DNA of 58,187 nucleotides, from the NCBI GenBank assembly GCA_001898725.1, contig MKUV01000030.1, positions 1-58,187 on the forward strand, given 5' to 3'. This document shows positions 51,608 to 58,187 of this stretch, piece by piece. A program made the translations under genes and the position numbers. The number at the start of each line of letters is the position of its first letter. Positions within the stretch are counted from its first letter, which is position 1. Below the pieces are notes generated by a model. It was given only the letters and a program-made list of their open reading frames with translations, was not told the origin of the DNA and ran no database searches. This DNA comes from Caedibacter sp. 37-49. GTDB lineage: Bacteria > Pseudomonadota > Alphaproteobacteria > Caedimonadales > Caedimonadaceae.

Positions 51608-53020
51608 ATGACAGAAACCACTTTTGATATTGTTATCATTGGTGCAGGGCCAGGCGGTTATGTAACAGCTATTCGGGCTGCTCAGCTTGGTTTTAAGACA
51701 GCGATTATAGAAGCAAATCATCTAGGAGGGATTTGTCTTAATTGGGGGTGCATTCCAACGAAAGCATTACTTCGTTCCGCAGAAATTCTTGATTATCTTA
51801 ATCATGCCGACCAATTTGGTTTAAAAGTTGGAAAGGTTGAGATTGAATTATCAAAGATTGTTGAACGTTCAAGACAAGTCGCGACCCAACTTTCGAAAGG
51901 AGTTGAGCATCTTTTAAAGAAGAATAAAGTTACTGTCTATAAAGGGTATGGTAAGCTGAAAGGCAAGCAAGATCTTCTTCATAAAATTGAAATCAATCAA
52001 GAAACAAAAGTGACAGAGAGTTTACTCGCAAAAAATGTTATTGTTGCTACTGGAGCTCGTGCAAGAACACTCCCGAATCTTCAACCAGATGGAGAGGACA
52101 TTTGGACTTATCGAGAGGCTATGGTTCCTAAACAAATGCTCAAATCCTTACTTGTGATTGGATCAGGCGCTATAGGGATTGAATTCGCAAGCTTCTATCG
52201 TTCTTTAGGCGCTGATGTTACTGTCGTTGAAGTTATTGATCGCATTTTACCTGCAGAAGATGAAGAAATCTCATTAATGGCAAGAAAAATGTTTGAAAAA
52301 CGGGGTATTAAGTTCCATACCACAACAAGTGTTACATCCCTGGTTAAAAGCTCGAAAAACCTTAAAGCAGTACTTGAAAGTCAAGGAAAGAAACTTGAAC
52401 TTGAAGTTGAAAAGGCAATTTTGTCCATTGGTATTGTTGGCAATGTTGAAAACTTAGGTCTTGAAGGAACGAAAATAAAAATTGAAAACTCTCACATTGT
52501 TGTTAATGAATGGGCAGAAACTGGGGAACCTGGGATTTATGCGATTGGTGACGTTGCCGGAGCACCCTGGCTTGCGCATAAAGCAAGTCATGAAGGCATT
52601 ACTGTTGTTGAAAAAATTGCTGGGCATCAAAATGTTCATCCAATTAAGCGTGAAAATATTCCAGGATGTACTTATAGCACGCCGCAAGTTGCAAGCATTG
52701 GTCTTACTGAAAAGAAAGCGAAAGAATGGGGCTATGAAATTAAGGTCGGTCGCTTCCCCTTTATAGGAAATGGAAAGGCCATTGCTCTTGGTGAACCTGA
52801 AGGCCTCGTTAAAACGATTTTTGATGCTAAAACAGGCGAATTATTGGGAGCGCATATGATCGGAGCAGAAGTAACAGAACTCATTCAAGGTTATGCGATT
52901 GCGAAAACGTGCGAAGCAACTGAGGCAGAATTGATGGCAACTATTTTCCCTCATCCTACGCTCTCTGAAATGATGCACGAATCTCCATTAGCGGCTTTTG
53001 GGCGAGCTATTCATTATTAA
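51608..53020 (+). CDS. lpdA: Dihydrolipoyl dehydrogenase
   Basis: 470-residue flavoprotein (E3) that reoxidises the lipoyl groups of 2-oxoacid dehydrogenases and passes electrons to NAD+. The FAD fold is IIGAGPGGYVTAIRAAQLG, the redox disulfide GGICLNWGCIPTKALL, the NAD fold VIGSGAIGIEFASFYRSLGA, and the C-terminal active-site histidine lies in FPHPTLSEMMHE. It is followed 15 bp later by lipA, a common alphaproteobacterial arrangement. The E1 and E2 subunits are not in the window. Confidence 0.95.
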   Translation: MTETTFDIVIIGAGPGGYVTAIRAAQLGFKTAIIEANHLGGICLNWGCIPTKALLRSAEILDYLNHADQFGLKVGKVEIELSKIVERSRQVATQLSKGVEHLLKKNKVTVYKGYGKLKGKQDLLHKIEINQETKVTESLLAKNVIVATGARARTLPNLQPDGEDIWTYREAMVPKQMLKSLLVIGSGAIGIEFASFYRSLGADVTVVEVIDRILPAEDEEISLMARKMFEKRGIKFHTTTSVTSLVKSSKNLKAVLESQGKKLELEVEKAILSIGIVGNVENLGLEGTKIKIENSHIVVNEWAETGEPGIYAIGDVAGAPWLAHKASHEGITVVEKIAGHQNVHPIKRENIPGCTYSTPQVASIGLTEKKAKEWGYEIKVGRFPFIGNGKAIALGEPEGLVKTIFDAKTGELLGAHMIGAEVTELIQGYAIAKTCEATEAELMATIFPHPTLSEMMHESPLAAFGRAIHY

Positions 53021-53035
53021 TAAAGGTGGTTTAAG

Positions 53036-53926
53036 TTGACGGAAACTGCATCTTTGAAGAAGCCTGATTGGATACGTGTAAAGGCTCCTGTTTCACAAGA
53101 ATATCAGGCAACGCGAGACCTTATTAAAAATCATAAACTGAATACTGTTTGCGAAGAAGCTGCATGTCCTAACATTGGCGAGTGTTGGGCTAAGAAACAT
53201 GCGACGATTATGATTCTTGGCAGCGTTTGTACGCGCTCTTGTCGTTTCTGTAATATTGCGACAGGAAGGCCAGACCAGCTTGACCCTCATGAACCTCAAA
53301 GAGTGGCTGAAGCGCTTGCAAAATTAGGACTATCTCACGTTGTTGTTACGTCTGTTGATCGAGATGATTTGCCTGATGGAGGTGCCCAGCATTTTGCGCA
53401 GGTTATTACAGAAATCCGTAGAATGTCACCGCATACCACAATTGAAATTTTGACGCCTGATTTTCTAAGGAAAGATGGTGCTTTAAAGATTGTTGTTGAG
53501 GCTCAGCCTGATGTCTATAATCACAATGTAGAGACTGTTCCTCGCCTGTATTCAGAAGTGCGTCCTGGAGCTCGTTATTATCATTCAATTAATCTCTTGC
53601 ATCGTGTGAAGCAATTAAATCCAACTTTATTCACAAAATCAGGTCTTATGGTTGGATTGGGTGAAACAAAGCAAGAAGTTTATCAAGTTATGGATGACTT
53701 AAGATCAGCTGATGTTGATTTCTTAACTATTGGCCAATATCTTCAGCCAACCCCTCAACATCATCAAGTAATGCGTTTTGTCGAACCTGAAGAGTTTAAA
53801 GATTATGAGCGTATGGCACGAGGGAAAGGATTTTTAATGGTTTCTGCTTCGCCTTTAACACGTTCTTCGTATCATGCTGGTGAAGATTTTGAACGACTCA
53901 AGCAAGCTCGTTTAGCGCAATTATAA
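53036..53926 (+). CDS. lipA: Lipoyl synthase
   Basis: 296 residues. A radical-SAM enzyme that inserts two sulfurs into the octanoyl group of lipoyl domains. Both cluster motifs are present: the auxiliary cysteines [13 protein letters not shown] and the radical-SAM [13 protein letters not shown]. The C-terminal [10 protein letters not shown] serine provides the third auxiliary ligand site. The start is a TTG at 53036 behind AAAGGTGG. It lies between lpdA and ratA, linking lipoate synthesis with its main user. Confidence 0.95.
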   Translation: MTETASLKKPDWIRVKAPVSQEYQATRDLIKNHKLNTVCEEAACPNIGECWAKKHATIMILGSVCTRSCRFCNIATGRPDQLDPHEPQRVAEALAKLGLSHVVVTSVDRDDLPDGGAQHFAQVITEIRRMSPHTTIEILTPDFLRKDGALKIVVEAQPDVYNHNVETVPRLYSEVRPGARYYHSINLLHRVKQLNPTLFTKSGLMVGLGETKQEVYQVMDDLRSADVDFLTIGQYLQPTPQHHQVMRFVEPEEFKDYERMARGKGFLMVSASPLTRSSYHAGEDFERLKQARLAQL

Positions 53927-53941
53927 TTTAAAAGGTCATAG

Positions 53942-54373
53942 ATGATTCGCCATACGGACCAGAAAATTTTACCCTATTCTCAAAAACAATTATACGAGTT
54001 AGTTGCGGATATAGAATGTTATCCTGAATTTCTACCTTGGTGTAAAAAGTCAGTTATTCAACAAAAACAAGGTGATAAATTATTTGCTGAACTTACAATT
54101 GGCTATAAATTTTTTCAGGAATCATATCTATCAGAGGTTATATTAACACCACCCACTAAAATAAGCGTACAATATGCAAAAGGTCCTTTAAAACATCTAA
54201 AAAATCAATGGACCTTCAAGTCATTGACAGAAAAGAGTTGTCAGGTAAATTTTGAGTTAGAATTTGAATTACAGTCTTTTTTCTTACAAAAAATGACAGA
54301 AGGTTTATTTACAACAATTATGCATCAAATGTTAAACGCCTTTGAAGTAAGAGCAAAACAACTTTATTCTTGA
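53942..54373 (+). CDS. RatA/COQ10-type START-domain protein
   Basis: 143 residues of the SRPBCC (polyketide cyclase/START) fold: YELVADIECYPEFLPWCKKS is the family signature, followed by FEVRAKQLY at the end. Members in alphaproteobacteria are similar to mitochondrial Coq10, which binds ubiquinone; enterobacterial RatA was described as a toxin affecting ribosome assembly. The operon position after lpdA-lipA favours the ubiquinone-binding role. The gene starts 15 bp after lipA. Confidence 0.88.
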   Translation: MIRHTDQKILPYSQKQLYELVADIECYPEFLPWCKKSVIQQKQGDKLFAELTIGYKFFQESYLSEVILTPPTKISVQYAKGPLKHLKNQWTFKSLTEKSCQVNFELEFELQSFFLQKMTEGLFTTIMHQMLNAFEVRAKQLYS

Positions 54374-54698
54374 ATTTGTTCTCATGTAAATTGTGTAGGG
54401 AAAAGACTGATAATAGAGGATGGTGTCTGAAGCTCCCTAAAATCTTTATTAACGCTACCACATCCCTCTGAATAAGTCTATAAGGCAATAAAAAGGATAT
54501 AAAAAATATTTTTTAAAAATGTCTTTGGCATTTGATTTCCAATATTAAAAGTTATTATCAGTTACTTTTTATATGGGTTCTAATTGTCAATAATGAAAAT
54601 TTATTTTTTAAAACGTTAAGATACATAAAATGCAAAGTTAAAATTTAGAGAGGAAAATAAGCATTGGAAAAGCTAATATCTGCAAATTTTAAGCATAA
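54374..54698. other. Spacer between ratA and HU, possible small RNA
   Basis: 325 bp with no reading frame of note. At 54416-54472 gaggatggtg and a partly complementary ccacatccctc flank a loop and could form a long imperfect stem. I could not assign it to a known RNA family. Confidence 0.3.
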
Positions 54699-54732
54699 AA
54701 AAACCTGCAAGGCTTAACCTTACAGGTTTTAT
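54699..54732 (-). terminator. Intrinsic terminator of the HU gene
   Basis: An aaaacctg-aagg/cctt-caggtttt hairpin with one mismatch lies 18 bp after the HU stop. T tracts stand on both sides, so it could work in both directions. Confidence 0.8.
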
Positions 54733-54750
54733 TTTAAATTAAATAAGCGT

Positions 54751-55023
54751 TTACTTATTAACAGCTTCTTTTAATTCTTTTCCAGCTCTAAAGGTTGGTG
54801 TTTTAGTTGCAGGAATTTTGATTTCTTGGCCAGTACGAGGATTGCGTCCTATACGAGCAGCTCTTTTGCTGACACTAAAAGTACCAAAGCCAACGATGCG
54901 AACATCTTCACCTTTTTTTAAGCTGTCTTGAATTGATTCAAGAACTGCTTCTAATGCGCGTTCAGCTTCTGCCTTTGTTTTAAAGTGCTTAGCAATTGTA
55001 GCAACTAATTCAGACTTTGTCAT
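54751..55023 (-). CDS. HU-family DNA-binding protein
   Basis: 90 residues, exactly the HU length. The N-terminal helices (TKSELVATIAKHFKTKAEAERAL) and the DNA-binding arm signature GFGTFSVSKRAARIGRNPRTGQEIKI are complete. HU coats and bends DNA in the nucleoid. In many relatives it follows lon; here it stands alone with its own promoter region (185 bp upstream of AT-rich DNA) and terminator. Confidence 0.96.
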   Translation of the reverse strand: MTKSELVATIAKHFKTKAEAERALEAVLESIQDSLKKGEDVRIVGFGTFSVSKRAARIGRNPRTGQEIKIPATKTPTFRAGKELKEAVNK

Positions 55024-55208
55024 GTTTACTTCCTTACTTTGTTAAAACCTAAAAACTCTAACATTAAACAATTAACTTGATAAGAGTTAATTAGCAAACA
55101 TAAAATATTTAAGATTTAAAAGAAATATTTTGTTGATTATTTGGAAAATATTTCTGATTAAATTTAAGTTATTAAAAAGCTTAAACCTTTCATTCTTAAA
55201 ATAAAGGG

Positions 55209-55472
55209 TTATTTCTGCAATAAAGCGTCTAACCCCCCACTTTTTTCAAGAGAAGCTAAATCATCATAGCCACCCACATGAATGTCATTAATGAAAATCT
55301 GAGGAACCGTCTTACGGCCGCCTGCTTTTTCAATAAGTGCAAGACGATCTTGGGGATCTGAAACATCAATTTCTTTAAATTTCAGCCCTTTTCTTTCTAA
55401 AAGATTTTTTGCAAGTGTGCAGTAAGGACAAACAGGTGTTGAATAAACAAGGATATTATTTTGAGTTGTCAT
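55209..55472 (-). CDS. grxC: Glutaredoxin 3
   Basis: 87 residues. The redox centre is Cys15-Pro-Tyr-Cys18; the TVPQIFINDIHVGG motif and the C-terminal GGLDALL are typical of class I glutaredoxins. It reduces disulfides with glutathione in the cytosol. It follows comF by 7 bp, an arrangement frequent in alphaproteobacteria. Confidence 0.95.
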   Translation of the reverse strand: MTTQNNILVYSTPVCPYCTLAKNLLERKGLKFKEIDVSDPQDRLALIEKAGGRKTVPQIFINDIHVGGYDDLASLEKSGGLDALLQK

Positions 55473-55479
55473 AATAGTT

Positions 55480-56232
55480 TCAAATCTCCGATTTAATAAC
55501 GCGTGCTAATGTTAAAATATCTACTTGTTTAGCGCCAGATTTTTTTAGAACCTTTGCGCAAGCTTGAACAGTGGCGCCCGATGTTAAAACATCATCAATA
55601 AGTAAAATATGCTTGTCACGAACAAGTTGATCGTATTTTTTATTTAACTTGAAAGCGTTAGAAACATTCTTATCACGTTCTTTAGCTGTCAAGGTCCCTT
55701 GGGAAGGAGTTCGTTTTTTGCGTTTAAGTAAATCAGGGGCATGAGTTATTTTCGTTTTCTTGCTTAACTTACGGCTCAAAATCGCCGCTTGATTATATCC
55801 CCTATAAACAAGGCGACTCCAGTGAAGAGGAATAGGCGCGATATATTCAGCTTGTTCAAAAAGGTCCTGACCAGCTTGATACAACCATTCAGTAAATAAT
55901 GGCGTCATATGGAGTGCGTCACCATGTTTAAATCGAAGAATCAGAGGTTTACTTATTTCATTATAATAAATAGCAGCACGTGCTCTTGTGAAAGGTGGTT
56001 TTTTACGTGCGCAGGGGCCACAAATACTTTCAAGCTCATGGTGGAGATCAAAAGGGAATCCACAAGATTTACAGAAAGGTTTGCTAATAAACGAGATCTT
56101 TTGCCAACAGCTTGCACAAAGGCCTCCTTGTTGCAAAACAAGAGTATGGCACTGAAGACATAGAGGCGGGAGGATAAAATCGAGCGTTTTTTGCCCCATT
56201 TTTAAAGCAATATTCTTAAATCCAGAGATCAT
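55480..56232 (-). CDS. comF: ComF-family phosphoribosyltransferase-like protein
   Basis: 250 residues. The N-terminal zinc region has four Cys pairs (Cys25/28, Cys39/42, PFCKSC and SICGPC). The C-terminal phosphoribosyltransferase-like domain has the PRPP motif HILLIDDVLTSGAT near residue 215. ComF proteins assist DNA uptake, with the ATPase ComFA in Gram-positive species; the biochemical role is not settled. It overlaps the recJ stop by one base. Confidence 0.9.
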   Translation of the reverse strand: MISGFKNIALKMGQKTLDFILPPLCLQCHTLVLQQGGLCASCWQKISFISKPFCKSCGFPFDLHHELESICGPCARKKPPFTRARAAIYYNEISKPLILRFKHGDALHMTPLFTEWLYQAGQDLFEQAEYIAPIPLHWSRLVYRGYNQAAILSRKLSKKTKITHAPDLLKRKKRTPSQGTLTAKERDKNVSNAFKLNKKYDQLVRDKHILLIDDVLTSGATVQACAKVLKKSGAKQVDILTLARVIKSEI

Positions 56233-58019
56233 TAGAAATCTGCTTGTTTTAAGGCTAAAGCATCAGAGGCTAAAATGGCATCTTCAATCGAAAATTGGAC
56301 ACGTTCTTGCCCTAACCAAGAATCTAGCTTTAGCGTTCCAAGCATGTGAAAAGGACGTCCTGAATGATTTAAAAAAGCAGGACCCAAAGACGTCTCACAG
56401 CTCTTAAAAGCGATGGCTTGCAATTTGCCGCCCTCAAGAGAACCAAGATGACATTTTATATGATTATTACCAACAATCTCAGTGTGAAGGATGCGCACAT
56501 TCGAAAACATAAATCGGGGTGTGGGATTTCCTTGTCCATAAGGAGAGAGACGGTCTAATTTTCGAAGTAAGTGAGGCGTTGCAGCTTCTACAGTGAGATG
56601 GCCATCAATATTTAAGCAGGGCACTAAATCAAGATTAAGAGCCTGAATACGTGTGTTTAAAAAATCTTTAAAAGGTTGAAGATTTGATTTCTCGAGTGAA
56701 AATCCTGCGGCCATGGCATGCCCTCCGCCTGCAGGAATAAGGTTCATTTGTCGTGCTGCATGAATAAGAGAGCCTAAATCTATGCCAGGGATAGAGCGGC
56801 CAGATCCTTTGCCAAAACCATTCTCATCAAAGCTAATAACAAGTGTCGGCCGATGATAATAATCTTTAAGCCGTCCTGCGACAATTCCAATAACACCTGG
56901 GTGCCAATGAGTGTTTGCAACAATTAAAATACCTTCTTGTTGTGCTTGCATTTTAGCTTGCTGATGTGCTTCTGCAAGGACTTCGGCTTCAATGGCTTGC
57001 CGTTCTCGATTAAAAATATCAAGTTCATGGGCAATTTTTTGAGCAACGATAGGATCGTCAGTTGTTAACAATGTTACGCCATGGGTAGATTTTCCAACGC
57101 GTCCGCCAGCATTAATCCGAGGACCTAATAAAAATCCTAAGTGATAAGTGGAAGGTGTTTCTTGTAAACTTACTAGGTCCATTAAAGTCTTAAGACCTAA
57201 ATTTTGTCTTTGGGCCATAATTTTTAGGCCTTGAGCAACAAAAGCACGATTAAGTTTTTGTAAGGGCATGACATCGCACACAGTTCCTAAAGCGACCAAG
57301 TCGAGAAATTGTAAAAGATTTGGTTCAGGAAAGGAGGTAAAATAGCCTTTTTGCCGTAAGGTACGATTCAAAGCGATAAGAAGCAAAAAACATACGCCTA
57401 CTGCTGCTAAAGTTTGGTAAGGGCTTTCTTGATCTAGGCGATTAGGGTTTATGATCGCCGCTGCTGAAGGCAATTTAGGTTCGCTTATATGATGATCAAT
57501 TACGACAACATCAAGTCCTAAATTTTTGGCATCTTCAATTGGTTGATGAGAAGTTGTTCCACAATCGACGGTGATAATCAGATGTGTACCTGCTTGATGT
57601 AATTTTTTAAAAGCAGCTGAGCTTGGACCATAACCTTCTTGAAGGCGATCAGGAATATAGAAATCTGCGCAGATGCCAATTTGTTTAAAATAACGATAAA
57701 GTAAGGCTGTTGATGTTGCGCCATCTACATCATAATCTCCAAAAATACAAATTTTTTCTTTTTTTTCAATTGATTGAATAATTCTTTGGACAGCTTTATC
57801 CAAATCATGGAGATGGGAGGGGTCTATAAGAAAATTTTTTAGCGTAGGATTTAAAAAGTCAGGAGCTTCTTCGAGCGTAATATTTCGGCTTGCAAGAAGT
57901 CGTCCAATAATTTCAGGTTCGTCAAAACGCTGAGAAAGGCCGAAAGCAAGCCGAGAATCGTAGCGCTTTTCTTGCCAACGCTTCCCTGTAATTGAGATAA
58001 ATTGCGTAAAATCTAACAT
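56232..58019 (-). CDS. recJ: Single-stranded-DNA exonuclease RecJ
   Basis: 595-residue 5'-3' exonuclease of the DHH family, used in recombination and mismatch repair. Motifs in order: GDYDVDGATSTALLYRYF (about residue 95), LIITVDCGTTS, VVVIDHHISEP, and GPRINAGGRVGK. The DHHA1 part has GGGHAMAAGFSLE near 435, followed by the OB fold. The length is complete. The start ATG at 58019 lies 168 bp from the window end. It heads the operon recJ-comF-grxC. Confidence 0.95.
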   Translation of the reverse strand: MLDFTQFISITGKRWQEKRYDSRLAFGLSQRFDEPEIIGRLLASRNITLEEAPDFLNPTLKNFLIDPSHLHDLDKAVQRIIQSIEKKEKICIFGDYDVDGATSTALLYRYFKQIGICADFYIPDRLQEGYGPSSAAFKKLHQAGTHLIITVDCGTTSHQPIEDAKNLGLDVVVIDHHISEPKLPSAAAIINPNRLDQESPYQTLAAVGVCFLLLIALNRTLRQKGYFTSFPEPNLLQFLDLVALGTVCDVMPLQKLNRAFVAQGLKIMAQRQNLGLKTLMDLVSLQETPSTYHLGFLLGPRINAGGRVGKSTHGVTLLTTDDPIVAQKIAHELDIFNRERQAIEAEVLAEAHQQAKMQAQQEGILIVANTHWHPGVIGIVAGRLKDYYHRPTLVISFDENGFGKGSGRSIPGIDLGSLIHAARQMNLIPAGGGHAMAAGFSLEKSNLQPFKDFLNTRIQALNLDLVPCLNIDGHLTVEAATPHLLRKLDRLSPYGQGNPTPRFMFSNVRILHTEIVGNNHIKCHLGSLEGGKLQAIAFKSCETSLGPAFLNHSGRPFHMLGTLKLDSWLGQERVQFSIEDAILASDALALKQADF

Positions 58020-58123
58020 TATAAAATTTTAAAGTAGATTTCTTCTTTGGGCAAGGCCTTATAAAATAGCTTTCCAAACAACACAATAAAAAAATATAAA
58101 AATAAAAATGCAAGATATTCGGG

Positions 58124-58151
58124 TTGACATCTTTGCAGAAATCCTTATAGA
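58124..58151 (+). promoter_or_regulatory. Promoter candidate pointing out of the window
   Basis: A perfect TTGACA, a 16-bp spacer and TATAGA lie near the right edge, divergent from recJ. The gene they would serve is beyond the window. Confidence 0.45.
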
Positions 58152-58187
58152 TCGCCTATGAGTTTATAGTGTTTTCATCTTCGTCTG

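Noticed and set aside
54390-54480. 6S RNA gene
   Set aside because: A long imperfect stem exists, but no convincing closing stem or central bubble pattern of 6S RNA could be drawn.

Overview
The window is low-GC DNA from an alphaproteobacterium. Four gene blocks are typical of that class: rlmB-plsY-dprA-topA...rnr, tilS-ftsH, tRNA-Leu-tig-clpP-clpX-lon, and lpdA-lipA-ratA. AT-rich spacers, an F-box/leucine-rich-repeat relic, many secreted proteins without recognisable families, a very large autotransporter and toxin modules suggest a host-associated, protist-dwelling bacterium of the Holosporales/Paracaedibacter/Caedimonas kind. The lineage is an inference from gene content; no rRNA gene is present to confirm it.

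Layout. 1-6145: an aminoglycoside-phosphotransferase-like gene, then the tight operon rlmB-plsY-dprA-topA. 6146-11312: an accessory block between topA and rnr. It holds a ParE-type toxin-antitoxin pair, a second 107-bp copy of the topA 3' end, a small secreted protein, an F-box/LRR pseudogene, a thioredoxin-like ferredoxin, a 547-aa secreted protein and a secreted deaminase-fold toxin candidate. 11313-15687: rnr, a small secreted protein, mpg and a patatin. 15688-18883: a gene-poor stretch, an MbcA/ParS-RES toxin-antitoxin pair whose toxin lacks the usual active-site arginine, a nucleotidyltransferase with a signal peptide, and a lytic transglycosylase. 19003-31965: two small envelope proteins, ftsH and tilS, tRNA-Leu(UAG), the protein quality-control run tig-clpP-clpX-lon, the bifunctional (p)ppGpp enzyme, and rpoZ. 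rpmJ follows at 31994-32119.

32211-48652 is the most unusual part. A 2010-residue autotransporter carries a six-bladed NHL-like propeller before its beta-helical passenger. Beside it are three related LysR regulators, and the same 52-bp hairpin stands about 240-250 bp upstream of two of them. Two large unrecognised secreted or membrane proteins follow, then a PAS histidine kinase whose PAS domain is cut by an in-frame amber codon. From 48645 to the end the content is housekeeping again: rlmJ with an EnvZ/OmpR-type pair, lpdA-lipA-ratA, a HU protein, and recJ-comF-grxC.

Working together: the core genes cover translation, stress proteolysis, stringent response, DNA uptake and recombination (dprA, comF, recJ, topA), and lipoate-dependent metabolism. 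The accessory genes look like surface display, secreted effectors and persistence modules inserted between conserved operons. The best candidates for something undescribed are the secreted deaminase in the topA-rnr island, the propeller-autotransporter with its LysR/hairpin array, and the 42641-47348 gene pair.
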